Source: Marinobacter nitratireducens (GTDB lineage Bacteria > Pseudomonadota > Gammaproteobacteria > Pseudomonadales > Oleiphilaceae). Taken from it: 64,000 bases of DNA. Location of the stretch: positions 248,001-312,000 of the forward strand of contig NZ_ANIE01000003.1 of the NCBI RefSeq assembly GCF_000708045.1. Direction: 5' to 3'. Numbering within the stretch: the stretch's first letter is position 1; each line of letters begins with the position of its first letter. Position numbers and translations under genes: made by a program. The notes under the pieces are model-generated. The model had not been told where the DNA came from. It ran no database searches and saw nothing but the letters and a program-made list of their open reading frames with translations. Below, one piece after another: positions 28,811 to 41,165 of this stretch.

Positions 28811-30154
28811 ATGAAGATTACGATTTTCGGCAGCGGGTATGTTGGACTGGTCACGGGTGCATGTCTCGCCGACGTTGGCCACGATGTGCTGTGCATGGAC
28901 GTTGATCAGGGCAAGATCGAGCGATTGAAAAATGGCCAGATTCCGATTTATGAGCCGGGGCTGGACAGCATTGTAAAGCACACCGTAGAAGCTGGCAGGC
29001 TGTCTTTTACGACCGATACTGCTGAGGCGGTGAAGCATGGTTTACTTCAGTTTATTGCTGTGGGTACGCCCCCCGATGAAGATGGCTCTGCCGATCTTCA
29101 GTACGTCACCGCCGTTGCCCGGTCCATCGGTGAGCACATGGACGACTACAAGGTTGTGGTGGATAAATCTACGGTTCCCGTGGGTACCGCTGACAAGGTC
29201 AAGGCGGCCGTTCGGGCTCAGCTGGATCACCGCGGGCTGGAGCTGGATTTTGATGTGGTGTCGAACCCGGAATTCCTGAAAGAGGGTGCGGCCATCAACG
29301 ACTTTATGAAGCCTGACCGCATCGTGGTTGGAACGGATAGTGACAAGGCCGCCGAGTTTTTGCGGGAAGTCTACTATCCGTTCAACCGCAACCATGACCG
29401 GATGATTTTCATGGATGTGCGTTCTGCTGAGCTGACCAAGTATGCCGCCAATGCCATGCTGGCCACCAAGATCAGCTTCATGAACGAAGTTGCCAATCTT
29501 GCCGAGCGCCTGGGCGCGGATATCGAGGCCGTACGCCGGGGTATCGGCTCTGATCCACGAATCGGTTACCACTTCATCTACCCTGGTTGTGGCTATGGCG
29601 GCTCCTGCTTCCCGAAAGATGTCCAGGCGCTTGCCCGGACTGCCCGTGACTGCGATTACGACGCGCGGTTGCTTAAGGCGGTCGAGTCGGTTAACTACGC
29701 GCAGAAGCACGTTCTGTTTGACAAGATCAGCCACTATTTCCGCGGGGATCTCAAAGGCAAGGTCATCGCCCTGTGGGGTTTGGCATTCAAGCCGAATACG
29801 GATGATATGCGCGAAGCATCAGCCCGAACGCTGATGGAAGATTTGTGGAAAGCTGGCGCTTCCGTTCAGGCGTTTGATCCCGAGGCAATGGAAGAAACCC
29901 AGCGTATCTATGGTGACCAGTCTGGGTTGACGCTTTGCGGAACCAAGGAGCAGGCGCTGAAAGGGGCGGATGTGCTGGCTATCTGCACCGAATGGAAGGA
30001 ATTCCGCTCCCCTGACTTCGATACGGTTTCTGCGGCACTTCGGGAGCCAGCGGTCTTCGATGGTCGTAATCTCTATGAGCCCGAGATGGTCGAGCGGTAC
30101 GGTCTTATTTATTATGCCATTGGTCGAGGCAAAAACCAGTTCCATTCGGAGTGA
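28811..30154 (+). CDS. ugd: UDP-glucose 6-dehydrogenase
   Basis: A 447-residue NAD-dependent dehydrogenase oxidising UDP-glucose to UDP-glucuronate. The N-terminal Rossmann motif [26 protein letters not shown] is followed by [38 protein letters not shown], and the catalytic Cys in [18 protein letters not shown] near residue 263. A second nucleotide-sugar domain contains [16 protein letters not shown]. It lies 33 bp after galE. Its substrate would come from the galU product encoded at 57-58 kb. Confidence 0.95.
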   Translation: MKITIFGSGYVGLVTGACLADVGHDVLCMDVDQGKIERLKNGQIPIYEPGLDSIVKHTVEAGRLSFTTDTAEAVKHGLLQFIAVGTPPDEDGSADLQYVTAVARSIGEHMDDYKVVVDKSTVPVGTADKVKAAVRAQLDHRGLELDFDVVSNPEFLKEGAAINDFMKPDRIVVGTDSDKAAEFLREVYYPFNRNHDRMIFMDVRSAELTKYAANAMLATKISFMNEVANLAERLGADIEAVRRGIGSDPRIGYHFIYPGCGYGGSCFPKDVQALARTARDCDYDARLLKAVESVNYAQKHVLFDKISHYFRGDLKGKVIALWGLAFKPNTDDMREASARTLMEDLWKAGASVQAFDPEAMEETQRIYGDQSGLTLCGTKEQALKGADVLAICTEWKEFRSPDFDTVSAALREPAVFDGRNLYEPEMVERYGLIYYAIGRGKNQFHSE

Positions 30155-30156
30155 AT

Positions 30157-30582
30157 ATGGCCCGCACCGAGGATTTTCAGCTTCACGAACGGCTGGCGGC
30201 TGACACTGTCAGCCTTGGATGCAGCCGGTTATGTGAGGTCCGGTTGATGAACGATTCTTCGTGGCCCTGGATCATCCTCGTGCCGCGAGTGGCCGGAATT
30301 CGGGAGATCTACGAGCTGTCAGGCGATCAGCAGGCGCGTCTGGTGGAGGAATCGTCGATTCTGAGCCGGGGGATGATGGCGCTTTTCAGTGGCGACAAAA
30401 TGAATGTTGCTGCACTGGGTAACATGGTTCCCCAGCTTCACCTTCATCACATCGTCCGCTTTCAGGCGGACCCTGCCTGGCCAGGTCCTGTCTGGGGTGT
30501 GCAGCCACCGGTTCCATACGAGGGCGGGCAGCTGTCCCGGATGGTTGAGCGTCTCAACCCGCTGTTGCAACAACTCAAGTAA
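30157..30582 (+). CDS. HIT-family nucleotide-binding protein
   Basis: A 141-residue HIT-domain protein. The histidine triad reads PQLHLHHIVRFQADPAW (H-x-H-x-H near residues 92-96). WPWIILVPRVAGIREIYEL near residue 30 is the N-terminal strand segment typical of the FHIT-like branch. The ATG at 30157 has CGGAG five nt upstream; a GTG at 30151 overlapping the ugd stop is possible. Substrate is unknown, and its place after ugd may be operon convenience rather than a pathway link. Confidence 0.88.
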   Translation: MARTEDFQLHERLAADTVSLGCSRLCEVRLMNDSSWPWIILVPRVAGIREIYELSGDQQARLVEESSILSRGMMALFSGDKMNVAALGNMVPQLHLHHIVRFQADPAWPGPVWGVQPPVPYEGGQLSRMVERLNPLLQQLK

Positions 30583-30604
30583 ATAACGGCGTTTCTGTCG
30601 GCCA

Positions 30605-30632
30605 TAAAAAAGCCCGCCCAAAAGGGGCGGGC
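30605..30632 (-). terminator. Intrinsic terminator for the FabR-like gene
   Basis: On the minus strand, GCCCGCCCC, a TTTT loop, GGGCGGGC and then TTTTTTAT form a strong GC stem with a U-tail, 100 bp after the stop of the fabR-like gene. Read on the plus strand the stem lacks a T-run, but it may still stop the galE-ugd-HIT transcript. Confidence 0.8.
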
Positions 30633-30663
30633 CAAAATTGCCCACGAGGGCAGCGACTCAACA

Positions 30664-30683
30664 ACGGGTAGGCTCTTACCCGT
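30664..30683. repeat. Perfect 7-bp inverted repeat in the gap before the fabR-like stop
   Basis: ACGGGTA and TACCCGT flank GGCTCT. It lies between the upstream terminator and the stop of the fabR-like gene, so on the minus strand it would be the first hairpin after the coding region. No T-run follows it. Confidence 0.5.
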
Positions 30684-30731
30684 AGTGATTAAAACGGACG
30701 CTGCCCAAAAAGGTTCCATCCCTCCCGGAAA

Positions 30732-31376
30732 TTATTTTTTTGCCAGCGCCTGGGCGCCTACCAAAATCATTCTCAGCTCGGTTTTCAGCTTTGTTTTCAG
30801 GTCTTCCCGCTCTCGGGGTGTGGCGTCCAGGGCTTCCGCGCCTTGGTTGAACACCAGGGTTACCATCGCTTCGGCGACCAAGCGGGCATCGGATAGCGGC
30901 TTGTTCTGCTCATCTGCAAAGCGCTTGAGGTCATCAACAAGCTCTGTCACGAAATGGTCAATCTCAGCCTTGATGGCGGTACGAAAGGGTTTTGACACGC
31001 CCGTACGCTCCCTGAGCATCAATCTGAACAGGTTGGCGTTATTGCCAAGGTACTCCATGAACGTTTCCACCGAGGTGGAGATGGCGCTGCCGTCTCTGGC
31101 AATGCGTTTTCTGGCCTGGCGCATGAGCTGCCGGAGTGCAACGCCCCCTTCGTCAACCAGGGCAAGGCCCAGTTCGTCCAGTTCCGCAAAATGTCGATAG
31201 AACGAGGTTGGTGCTATACCTGCCTCCCGGGCGACTTCCCGCAGGCTCAGGCTACCGAATCCCCGATCGGCACTCAGTTGGGCCAGGGCGGCGTCCATGA
31301 GTGCTCGACGGGTGCGAAGTTTTTGCTCTGCTCTGGATGACAAGGCAGGACTCCATCTGCTGCATGAAGGCTGCAT
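30732..31376 (-). CDS. fabR: TetR-type repressor of unsaturated fatty acid synthesis (FabR-like)
   Basis: A 214-residue regulator very similar to E. coli FabR. The helix-turn-helix reads [14 protein letters not shown]...[22 protein letters not shown], followed by [27 protein letters not shown] and [21 protein letters not shown], all FabR landmarks. FabR senses acyl-CoA/ACP saturation and represses fabA/fabB-type genes. The start is uncertain: ATG 31376 gives the family length, a TTG about 12 codons later aligns with the E. coli N-terminus, and the frame extends further upstream. No fatty acid desaturase gene is adjacent here. Confidence 0.85.
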   Translation of the reverse strand: MQPSCSRWSPALSSRAEQKLRTRRALMDAALAQLSADRGFGSLSLREVAREAGIAPTSFYRHFAELDELGLALVDEGGVALRQLMRQARKRIARDGSAISTSVETFMEYLGNNANLFRLMLRERTGVSKPFRTAIKAEIDHFVTELVDDLKRFADEQNKPLSDARLVAEAMVTLVFNQGAEALDATPREREDLKTKLKTELRMILVGAQALAKK

Positions 31377-31454
31377 TCTAGCCGCCTGCTCACGGTGAGT
31401 CATCCGGCACGTTTTTGCGCTAGAAACACGCCTGATTTTCGCGCCTATTGTGTT

Positions 31455-31460
31455 TATAAT
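31455..31460 (+). promoter_or_regulatory. Probable -10 element of aspS
   Basis: A perfect TATAAT lies 60 nt before the aspS start codon in the region divergent from fabR. The -35 region is poor (CTGATT or TGATTT at 31432-31438), so this is a one-sided match. Confidence 0.4.
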
Positions 31461-31519
31461 GGGCGGCTTTTCCAGACATCGCGAACAAACGAACACATCA
31501 GACATTTACGGGAACCGGT

Positions 31520-33316
<1,797 letters not shown>

Positions 33317-33335
33317 TACGGCGGCGAGGTACGAT

Positions 33336-33866
33336 GTGGCGATCATTCTGGGGGTAGATCCGGGTTCAAGGATTACCGGTTACGGCATCATCCGTGCCCA
33401 GGGTCGCCACATCGAGTATATTGACAGTGGATGCATTCGGGTCGGCGAGAAGCCGATGGCCCAACGTCTACAGTCTATTTTCCAGAGTCTCGCCACACTG
33501 ATTGGCGAGTACCGGCCTGAAGAGTTTGCCATAGAGCAGGTGTTCATGGCCCGGAATCCGGATTCGGCGCTCAAGTTGGGTCAGGCCCGTGGCGCTGCGA
33601 TTGTCAGCGCCGCTAACAGCGGGCTGGAAGTCCACGAATACTCCGCGCGGCAGGTCAAGCAGGCCGTTGTCGGTAAAGGTGGCGCAGACAAATCCCAGGT
33701 CCAGCACATGGTTCAGGCTTTACTGGCCTTATCCAGAAAACCCCAGGCAGATGCTGCCGATGCACTCGCGATCGCACTTTGCCATGCCCATATGAGTCAG
33801 AGCGTGTTGAGGGTGGCCAGTGCTGGAGGCAAAGTCCGGAGTGGTCGGGTCAGACAACAGTCATAA
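33336..33866 (+). CDS. ruvC: Holliday junction resolvase RuvC
   Basis: A 176-residue resolvase. The catalytic acidic residues are visible: Asp in [16 protein letters not shown] (D7), Glu in [11 protein letters not shown], and the Asp pair in [15 protein letters not shown]. Length is normal (about 173). The start is GTG at 33336 with GGCGAGG upstream. It heads the ruvCAB run, in which RuvAB branch-migrates and RuvC cuts. I find no convincing LexA box ahead of it. Confidence 0.95.
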   Translation: MAIILGVDPGSRITGYGIIRAQGRHIEYIDSGCIRVGEKPMAQRLQSIFQSLATLIGEYRPEEFAIEQVFMARNPDSALKLGQARGAAIVSAANSGLEVHEYSARQVKQAVVGKGGADKSQVQHMVQALLALSRKPQADAADALAIALCHAHMSQSVLRVASAGGKVRSGRVRQQS

Positions 33867-33893
33867 CGCTCCACGGAGCGGCAGGAGAATCTC

Positions 33894-34523
33894 TTGATCG
33901 GTCGTATCCGCGGCATACTTGTTGAAAAGTCACCGGGTCAGGCATTGGTTGAATGTTCCGGCCTGGGTTACGAAATCGACATCCCCTATACCACCTTTTT
34001 CCACCTTCCCGAGCTGGAGCAGGAAGTTCTGCTTCATACCCATTTTGCTGTTCGTGAGGACGCTCAGAGTCTTTATGGGTTCGCATCCAGGCTCGATCGT
34101 GATCTTTTCAGGTTGCTGATCAAGGTTAATGGCGTGGGGCCAAAACTCGCGGTTGGCATTTTGTCGGGCCTGGACGCGGCGCAGTTTATTCGTTGTGTTG
34201 AGGCAAAAGACGCAAATGCGCTGGTCAAGCTGCCGGGTGTTGGCAAGAAAACCGCGGAGCGGTTGCTTATTGAAATGGCGGACCGTATCGGGCAACTTGA
34301 GGGGCAGTTTGTGCCCTCATCGACCGACAGCGCCGTATCTGCTGGGCCAGCGGATGGCACGGTTGCGCGGGGGGCTGCTCCCAGTGAAGAGGCGGAAGCC
34401 GCGCTGATTGCCCTTGGTTACAAGCCGCAGGAGGCGGCCAAGGCAATCAGTAAGGTGGCGGAGGACGGAATGTCCAGCGAAGCCCTGATTCGACTGGCCC
34501 TGAAGAATATGATTCCGGCCTGA
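33894..34523 (+). CDS. ruvA: Holliday junction branch migration protein RuvA
   Basis: A 209-residue protein with three domains: an OB-fold N-terminus (MIGRIRGILVEKSPGQALVECSGLGYEIDIP), two helix-hairpin-helix motifs (LLIKVNGVGPKLAVGILSG and LVKLPGVGKKTAERLLIEM), an acidic-neutral linker rich in Ala/Ser/Gly (about 140-160), and a C-terminal RuvB-binding domain (EEAEAALIALGYKPQEAAKAI). The start is TTG at 33894 preceded by GGCAGGAG. It binds four-way junctions and loads RuvB. Confidence 0.95.
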   Translation: MIGRIRGILVEKSPGQALVECSGLGYEIDIPYTTFFHLPELEQEVLLHTHFAVREDAQSLYGFASRLDRDLFRLLIKVNGVGPKLAVGILSGLDAAQFIRCVEAKDANALVKLPGVGKKTAERLLIEMADRIGQLEGQFVPSSTDSAVSAGPADGTVARGAAPSEEAEAALIALGYKPQEAAKAISKVAEDGMSSEALIRLALKNMIPA

Positions 34524-34555
34524 TAACAGGTCGGTAATGTGTCGTTTGTATAACG

Positions 34556-34608
34556 CCAATTGTGTAGAGAGCGTAACGTGACAGCCCAAGGCCCGTTTGT
34601 ACAATTGG
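34556..34608. repeat. Spaced inverted repeat upstream of ruvB
   Basis: CCAATTGT (34556-34563) and ACAATTGG (34601-34608) are perfect 8-bp arms 37 nt apart in the 149-bp ruvA-ruvB gap. Both arms lie next to a CGTTTGTA word. The gap is unusually wide for this operon and could hold a second promoter. Confidence 0.45.
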
Positions 34609-34672
34609 GGCAACGTTAACTTCGAGGCGAACGCACAGGCACGATGTTGATTCCCAATAAGCGGGTGATGCC

Positions 34673-35696
<1,024 letters not shown>

Positions 35697-35704
<8 letters not shown>

Positions 35705-36158
35705 TCTGGTCGAGTCCCCGCTTTTCGAGCTGCCCATTCGCGTGTATATCGAGGATACCGATGCCGGTGGCATCGTGTTTCACGCGCGATACCTCCACTA
35801 CATGGAGAGGGCTCGAACCGAGTGGGTCAGAAGCTGTGGTGTCGGACTGCGTGCCGGCCTGGCGGACAATATCAGCTATGTCGTTCAGAAGATGGCCATT
35901 CATTACGTCGCTCCGGCCCGCCTCGACGATCAGTTAGTGGTCACGGCTGAGCCTGTCGGGTTTGGCCGGGTCTGGATGACTTTCCGGCAGCGGGTGCTGC
36001 GCGCCGAGGACAGAAATCTGCTGTGTGAAGCGGATGTGCGGGTCGCTTGTGTTGCGCTGGACAGCGGGCGCCCGAGACGGCTTCCGGAAAATATGCAGTC
36101 ATTGCTGAGCGAGAACGTTCAGCCTATGGAAACAAATAACGGAACTAGCCAGGAGTAG
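35697..36158 (+). CDS. ybgC: Tol-Pal cluster acyl-CoA thioesterase YbgC
   Basis: A 153-residue hotdog-fold thioesterase. The catalytic Asp lies in [27 protein letters not shown], and the C-terminus follows the YbgC pattern ([14 protein letters not shown]). The start is TTG at 35697 with AAGGAGG about 8 nt upstream, inside the ruvB end; a longer open frame begins within ruvB and is unlikely. In E. coli YbgC sits first in the tol-pal operon, as it does here, and hydrolyses short acyl-CoAs. Confidence 0.92.
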
Positions 36159-36161
36159 AAG

Positions 36162-36851
36162 GTGGAATCGGAAGTTTCAGTCTGGTCTCTCATTGCCAAT
36201 GCAGGCGTTCTTGTGCAGCTGGTCATGCTGCTACTCATGCTGGCATCAGTTATCTCATGGGCCCTGATTTTTCAGCGTTTGCAGGTGTTCCGGAAGGCAA
36301 AACAGGCACAGTTGGCGTTTGAGGATCGCTTCTGGTCCGGCATGGACCTCGGTCAACTGTATCGTGAGGTGAATGCCGAACCGACCCCTTACTCTGGCAT
36401 GGAGTCGGTTTTCCGCGCCGGATTCAAGGAGTTCTCCCGATTGCGCCAGCAAAGCCGGGATGCGGACGCGGTGATGGAAGGCGCGCAGCGTGCCATGCGT
36501 GTTGCGTTTTCCCGGGAGCAGGAGCGTCTGGAACTCCACCTGCCTTTCCTTGCAACCGTCGGTTCCACAAGCCCATACGTGGGCCTGTTCGGTACGGTTT
36601 GGGGCATCATGAACTCCTTCCGTGGCCTGGCACAGGTCCAGCAGGCAACCCTTGCCACCGTCGCACCGGGTATTTCCGAAGCCCTGATCGCGACGGCGAT
36701 GGGCCTGTTCGCCGCGATTCCCGCAGTTATTGCCTATAACCGCTTCTCCGCGATGTCCGACGCGCTGCTCAAGAACTACGAAACCTTTGCGGAGGAGTTT
36801 TCAAGCATCCTTCATCGCCGTGTGCACAGCAGTGAGAAGAGCAGCGCATGA
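36162..36851 (+). CDS. tolQ: Tol-Pal system proton channel subunit TolQ
   Basis: A 229-residue inner-membrane protein with three membrane segments: about 8-32 (LIANAGVLVQLVMLLLMLASVISWALIF), about 130-155 (FLATVGSTSPYVGLFGTVWGIMNSF) and about 170-192 (ISEALIATAMGLFAAIPAVIAY). The SPYVGLFGTVWGI and ALIATAMGLFAAIPA motifs are diagnostic for TolQ. With TolR it drives TolA. The start is GTG at 36162 with AGGAG upstream, 3 bp after ybgC. Confidence 0.95.
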   Translation: MESEVSVWSLIANAGVLVQLVMLLLMLASVISWALIFQRLQVFRKAKQAQLAFEDRFWSGMDLGQLYREVNAEPTPYSGMESVFRAGFKEFSRLRQQSRDADAVMEGAQRAMRVAFSREQERLELHLPFLATVGSTSPYVGLFGTVWGIMNSFRGLAQVQQATLATVAPGISEALIATAMGLFAAIPAVIAYNRFSAMSDALLKNYETFAEEFSSILHRRVHSSEKSSA

Positions 36852-36888
36852 TGCCGGTTTTGGATGGTGAAGAACGGAGTGTAAGACA

Positions 36889-37335
36889 ATGAAGGGCATA
36901 GGAATGATGCCTCGGCACGGGCGCAAGCCGATGTCCGAGATCAACGTTGTCCCATACATCGACGTGATGCTGGTATTGCTCGTGATCTTTATGGTGACAG
37001 CTCCCATGCTGACTCAGGGAGTAAAAGTCGATCTGCCGGAAACCACGTCGGATCCGATTCAGTCTGATAAGGATGTGGAGTCGATTATCGTATCTGTAGA
37101 CACCAATGGGGCTTATTACGTCGAGATCGGTGATCAGGGAAGTGACCCGATGTCGCTGGCGGATCTTCGGGAGCAGATCTCCAAAATCCTGTCCCAGAGG
37201 GCCAACAGTGAAGTCCTGGTTCGTGGTGACGAACATGTGGAGTACGGCACGGTGGTTCGTTTGATGGCTGAGCTTCAGGGTGCTGGAGCCAGTAGCATTG
37301 GCCTTATCACTGAAGCGCCCGAGAACGACAAGTGA
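36889..37335 (+). CDS. tolR: Tol-Pal system protein TolR
   Basis: A 148-residue ExbD/TolR protein. A basic N-terminus (MMPRHGRKPMSEINVVPYID) is followed by a membrane segment with the proton-path Asp (VVPYIDVMLVLLVIFMVTAPM) and a periplasmic domain beginning GVKVDLPETTSDPI. It pairs with TolQ to energise TolA. Thirty-seven bp separate it from tolQ. Confidence 0.95.
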   Translation: MKGIGMMPRHGRKPMSEINVVPYIDVMLVLLVIFMVTAPMLTQGVKVDLPETTSDPIQSDKDVESIIVSVDTNGAYYVEIGDQGSDPMSLADLREQISKILSQRANSEVLVRGDEHVEYGTVVRLMAELQGAGASSIGLITEAPENDK

Positions 37336-37357
37336 CATTGGTGCAGGCGGGATTGTT

Positions 37358-38368
37358 GTGATAGGTCACGAGCGGGAACAAGACAGTACCGGAGTGCCGC
37401 CCTGGAAATCACCTGTGGCCATGTCGGTGGCGCTGCATGTATTGATTCTTGTGGTGGCGTTGGCGGGTTGGTCCTGGTCGGATCCGGACCATGAGGTTCC
37501 ACCGCGCAGTATCTCTGCCAGATTGATTGCCCCGCAGCCAGAGCCCAGCCCGGTTGTGGACACTAAGGATCAGCCTGATCGAGATGCCCAGCGTCGTGAG
37601 GAAGAGCGCAAGCGCCAGCTTGAGGAGCAAAAGCGCGAGGAGCAGGCGAAAAAGGCGGCTGAAGAGAAGGCGCGGGCTGAACAAAAACGCAAAGCGGAAG
37701 AGCAGGAGCGAAAGCGGCAGGAAGCGCTTGCGCGTGAGCGTCAGGAAGAAAAGGCAAAGGCGGAAAAAGCAGCGAAGCAGAAGGCTGAAGCCGAAGCGAG
37801 GGAACGGGAGCGTCTGAAAGCGGAAAAAGAAAGAAAACGGCAGGAAGCAGAAAAGCGCAAAGCTGAAGAAGAGCGTCGAAAGCGCGAGGAAGCGGAGCGC
37901 AAACGCAAGGAGGAAGAGGCGCGCAAAGCCGCAGAGCAAAAGCGCCTGGAGGCAGAGCGAAGGCTGAAAGAGCGGCAGCTGGAAGCACTGGCCGAAGAGG
38001 CGCGCAAGGCTGAAGCCGCGGAAGCCCGGAAGCAGGCTCAGGCAGCGGCTGCTCGTGCCAGAGAAGCGCAGATGCTGACTGAAAGCGAAAAGTATCAGGC
38101 TCTGATCCGGGAGAGGCTGAGCCAGGCCTGGTATCCGCCGTCTTCGGCGACAGAAGAAATGACGGCCCGCTTGCAGATCACGCTTTTACCGACGGGCGAA
38201 CTTGCCGGGGTAAAGCTTGTAAACAGCAGTGGCAATACGGCGTTCGATAATTCCGCGTTAAGTGCGGTGCGCTCGCTGGCTCGTTATCCCATACCGGATG
38301 AGCGTGATACCTTCGAGCGATATTTCCGGCAGTTTACGATCGAATTCAACCCTCGCCGGCTGAAATAA
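37358..38368 (+). CDS. tolA: Tol-Pal system protein TolA
   Basis: A 336-residue bitopic protein bridging the inner membrane and Pal/TolB. The membrane anchor is VAMSVALHVLILVVALAGWSW (residues about 20-42). A very long Lys/Glu/Ala/Arg-rich helix runs from about 70 to 245. The C-terminal domain III includes YQALIRERLSQAWYPPSS, LPTGELAGVKLVNSSG and RYPIPDE. I chose GTG at 37358; an earlier Met in the same frame lies inside tolR and gives an untypical N-terminus. The repetitive helix is low complexity and may differ in length between strains. Confidence 0.92.
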   Translation: MIGHEREQDSTGVPPWKSPVAMSVALHVLILVVALAGWSWSDPDHEVPPRSISARLIAPQPEPSPVVDTKDQPDRDAQRREEERKRQLEEQKREEQAKKAAEEKARAEQKRKAEEQERKRQEALARERQEEKAKAEKAAKQKAEAEARERERLKAEKERKRQEAEKRKAEEERRKREEAERKRKEEEARKAAEQKRLEAERRLKERQLEALAEEARKAEAAEARKQAQAAAARAREAQMLTESEKYQALIRERLSQAWYPPSSATEEMTARLQITLLPTGELAGVKLVNSSGNTAFDNSALSAVRSLARYPIPDERDTFERYFRQFTIEFNPRRLK

Positions 38369-38383
38369 GGAATGGATGGCAAC

Positions 38384-39697
38384 ATGAGACAGCGGATTCA
38401 CACGACGTGGTCTATCAGAATACTCTCGAGCATCACTCTGCTTTTGATCATCTCGGCGAATGCAAATGCGGAATTGCTCATACGCATCACGGAAGGGGCC
38501 GATTCCGCGCTTCCGATTGCCGTTGTGCCGTTTGCTGAAAACGGACAAATCCCACCCGGCGACAAGCTAAGCAATGTGGTGCAGAGTGACCTGACCATGA
38601 GCGGCGAGTTCAGAGCATTGCCGCCGTCGAAGATGCTCAGCCTTCCTTCCAAAAGAGAGGAAGTTTTTTTCCGGGACTGGCGGATGCTTGGCCAGCGCTA
38701 TGTGCTGGTTGGCGAACTCACGCGGAGTGCGGACAAAATCAACGCGCGCTACGAACTGTTCGATGTGAACCGGGAAGAGCGCATTCTGGGTGAGCGGGCT
38801 GCCGCCTCAGTGAATAATCTCAGATCCCTGGCTCATCACATCAGCGATAAGGTCTACGAGGCGATCACCGGTGTTCCAGGAGCATTTTCAACGAAGCTGG
38901 CTTATGTGACGCTGGATTCCTTTAATGGCAAGCCGCGGTATCGACTTCAGGTCAGCGATGTAGACGGCAAGCGCTCCCGGATCCGTCTGGAGAGTGAGGA
39001 GCCTATTCTGTCTCCGGCCTGGTCGCCGGATGGAAAGCGCTTGGCCTATGTGTCGTTCGAGACGGGCAAGCCGGTGATTTTTGTTCACGAGCTGTCGAGC
39101 GGTAATCGCACCAAGGTGGCCGATTTCCCCGGGTTGAATTCCGCGCCGGCCTGGTCTGATGACGGGCGTTCCCTGCTGATGACCCTGTCCAAGGACGGTA
39201 ACGCCGAGATCTATCGGATGGACCTTCAAAGTCGGCAACTGACCAAGCTGACTAATCATTGGGCCATCGATACCGAGCCGAGCTGGGATCACAACGGTAG
39301 GGGAGTGTTTTTCACCTCCGACCGGTCCGGCGGCCCGCAGATCTACCATATGGAAAAACCGGGCGCAGAGCCCCGGCGTATCACGTTCGGCAGTCGCTAC
39401 AATGCTCGCCCGCGTCCGGACAGCGAGGGAAAATACGTCTATTACGTTCATCAGCGCGAGGGTTCGTTCCACATCGCGAGAACCAACCTGAAAACCGGGG
39501 AGGAGACAATCCTTACCAGAACTCAATCTGACGAGTCCCCGAGTGTCTCGCCTAATGGGCGCATGCTTATTTATGCAACCAAACAAGGGACGGACAGCGT
39601 GCTTACGGTGATTTCTGCTGACGGTGGCGCGGCATATAGTTTGCCCGCTTCCGAAGGCGATGTTCGTGAGCCGGCGTGGGGGCCATTGATACGTTGA
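38384..39697 (+). CDS. tolB: Tol-Pal system beta-propeller protein TolB
   Basis: A 437-residue periplasmic protein. The signal peptide is [29 protein letters not shown], followed by a TolB N-terminal domain ([20 protein letters not shown]) and a six-bladed beta-propeller with repeats such as [45 protein letters not shown] and [14 protein letters not shown]. An ATG 12 nt earlier (38372) is possible but sits against the AAGGA sequence, so 38384 has better spacing. It binds Pal and TolA and is released on OM constriction. Confidence 0.94.
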   Translation: MRQRIHTTWSIRILSSITLLLIISANANAELLIRITEGADSALPIAVVPFAENGQIPPGDKLSNVVQSDLTMSGEFRALPPSKMLSLPSKREEVFFRDWRMLGQRYVLVGELTRSADKINARYELFDVNREERILGERAAASVNNLRSLAHHISDKVYEAITGVPGAFSTKLAYVTLDSFNGKPRYRLQVSDVDGKRSRIRLESEEPILSPAWSPDGKRLAYVSFETGKPVIFVHELSSGNRTKVADFPGLNSAPAWSDDGRSLLMTLSKDGNAEIYRMDLQSRQLTKLTNHWAIDTEPSWDHNGRGVFFTSDRSGGPQIYHMEKPGAEPRRITFGSRYNARPRPDSEGKYVYYVHQREGSFHIARTNLKTGEETILTRTQSDESPSVSPNGRMLIYATKQGTDSVLTVISADGGAAYSLPASEGDVREPAWGPLIR

Positions 39698-39762
39698 TTG
39701 CGGGCCTTGGTCCGTGGTCTTGTAAACTGTAAATAACACCAAGCAACTGAAAGGAAAAAACT

Positions 39763-40332
39763 ATGACATTCTCGGCACAAACCAAGGCATTTGCTCTCCT
39801 TCTGTCCGTTGGCCTGTTCGCAGGCTGTAGCTCGACTGGCGAGACCATGGAAGACGGCTCCTATGGTTCTGACGTTGCCGCTATCGACCAGGATGGTGGA
39901 TCCACTGTTTACGGTGGCGACGATCAGGGCGGCATCTCTTCTTCCACACTGACCGAGGAAGAGCGCATGGCAGCAGAGCAGCAGGCAGCGCAGGAAGCCC
40001 TTCGTGATATCACCACGTTCTACTTCGATTTCGATACCGCCGAAATCAAGCAGGAAGCGCGCGATGTGCTGGTTGCCCATGCTCAGTTCCTGGCCGCCAA
40101 TCCTGGCCAGAACGTGCGACTCGAAGGTCATGCCGATGAACGCGGCACCAAGGAATACAACCTGGCTCTGGGTGAGCGTCGTGCCAACGCTGTTCAGCGT
40201 TTCCTGATTGTTAACGGCGCTTCCCGTGGTCAGATCGAAACCGTAAGCTACGGTGAGGAAAAGCCGGCGGTCATGGGCTCCAATGAAAGTTCCTGGGCTC
40301 AGAACCGTCGTGTTGAGCTTGTCTTCGATTAA
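39763..40332 (+). CDS. pal: Peptidoglycan-associated lipoprotein Pal
   Basis: A 189-residue lipoprotein. The signal peptide ends in a lipobox LFAGC (Cys near residue 22). A flexible acidic stretch precedes the OmpA-like domain (about 80-189), where TTFYFDFDTAEIKQEARDVL, LEGHADERGTKEYNLALGERRANAV and SYGEEKPAVMGSNESSWAQNRRVEL bind diaminopimelate. It anchors the outer membrane to peptidoglycan. An ATAAGGAAAAAAC-like ribosome site precedes the ATG. Confidence 0.96.
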   Translation: MTFSAQTKAFALLLSVGLFAGCSSTGETMEDGSYGSDVAAIDQDGGSTVYGGDDQGGISSSTLTEEERMAAEQQAAQEALRDITTFYFDFDTAEIKQEARDVLVAHAQFLAANPGQNVRLEGHADERGTKEYNLALGERRANAVQRFLIVNGASRGQIETVSYGEEKPAVMGSNESSWAQNRRVELVFD

Positions 40333-40356
40333 ACCTAAGACCAATCGGGTATCTCC

Positions 40357-41121
40357 ATGAGAAAACGCCTCATGGCGACAGTGATTTTCCCGCTTGCCCT
40401 CGGGCAGGCGGGAGCGGCACTGGCGCAATCATCGACTCCTGCATTCCAGAGCAGTGCCTCTGAAGCGCAGCGTAAGGCCAACAGCAGCCAGGCTACTGCC
40501 GAACTCTTCTATATGATTCAGCAGCTTCAGGGCGACGTCAGGCGTCTCCAGGGGCAGGTCGAAGAGCAGCGGCACCTGATCAACAAACTGCAGGAGCAGG
40601 GCAGAGATCGCTACATTGATCTCGATCAGCGTATTCTGGACCTCTCTGAGAAGGTCTCTGAGAAAGCCGAAGCGCCCCAGTCAGCCAGTGCAGGTTCCTC
40701 CGGACCGGCGATGGAAACGAAAGAATACCGGCAGCCGGATTCAGAGGAGCGCAAGCGGTACGAGCAGATTCAGGACCTGATCCGGAACCAGAAGAAATAC
40801 GATGAGGCGATTGGGCGTATCTATGAGTTCATCGATACTTACCCGGAAGGCGATCTCACCGTGAACGCCTATTACTGGCTCGGTGAGGTGTACTTGGTGA
40901 AGCCGCAACTTGAACAAGCCAAGCAGGCGTTTACCATTGTTGCCACTCGTTACCCGGACCACCGGAAAGCGCCTGATGCCGTTTACAAGCTCGGTATCAC
41001 CCTTGACCGGATGGGGGAGAAGGATGAAGCCCGTCGGCGCATGGAACAGGTGCTGAGCAGCTACCCCGAGAGCAGTTCAGCCAAGCTGGCGGAGAAGTAT
41101 CTGTCTGCGGAAAATGGCTGA
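40357..41121 (+). CDS. cpoB: Cell division coordinator CpoB (YbgF)
   Basis: A 254-residue periplasmic protein with signal peptide (MRKRLMATVIFPLALGQAGAALA), a trimerising coiled coil at about 45-80 (LQGDVRRLQGQVEEQRHLINKLQEQ), a low-complexity linker, and C-terminal TPR repeats (AYYWLGEVYLVKPQLEQAKQAF, AVYKLGITLDRMGEKDEAR). CpoB coordinates PBP1B and the Tol machine in dividing cells. It closes the tol-pal run 25 bp after pal. Confidence 0.92.
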   Translation: MRKRLMATVIFPLALGQAGAALAQSSTPAFQSSASEAQRKANSSQATAELFYMIQQLQGDVRRLQGQVEEQRHLINKLQEQGRDRYIDLDQRILDLSEKVSEKAEAPQSASAGSSGPAMETKEYRQPDSEERKRYEQIQDLIRNQKKYDEAIGRIYEFIDTYPEGDLTVNAYYWLGEVYLVKPQLEQAKQAFTIVATRYPDHRKAPDAVYKLGITLDRMGEKDEARRRMEQVLSSYPESSSAKLAEKYLSAENG

Positions 41122-41165
41122 GCCGGGGGTGAAGCAAAAATGTTGAGAAACCTTAAAAAAAGGGG

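Noticed and set aside
37563..38007. Long Cys/Phe/Leu-rich and Ser-rich frames opposite tolA
   Set aside because: The antisense of the Lys/Glu/Ala-rich TolA helix gives long open frames by composition alone.
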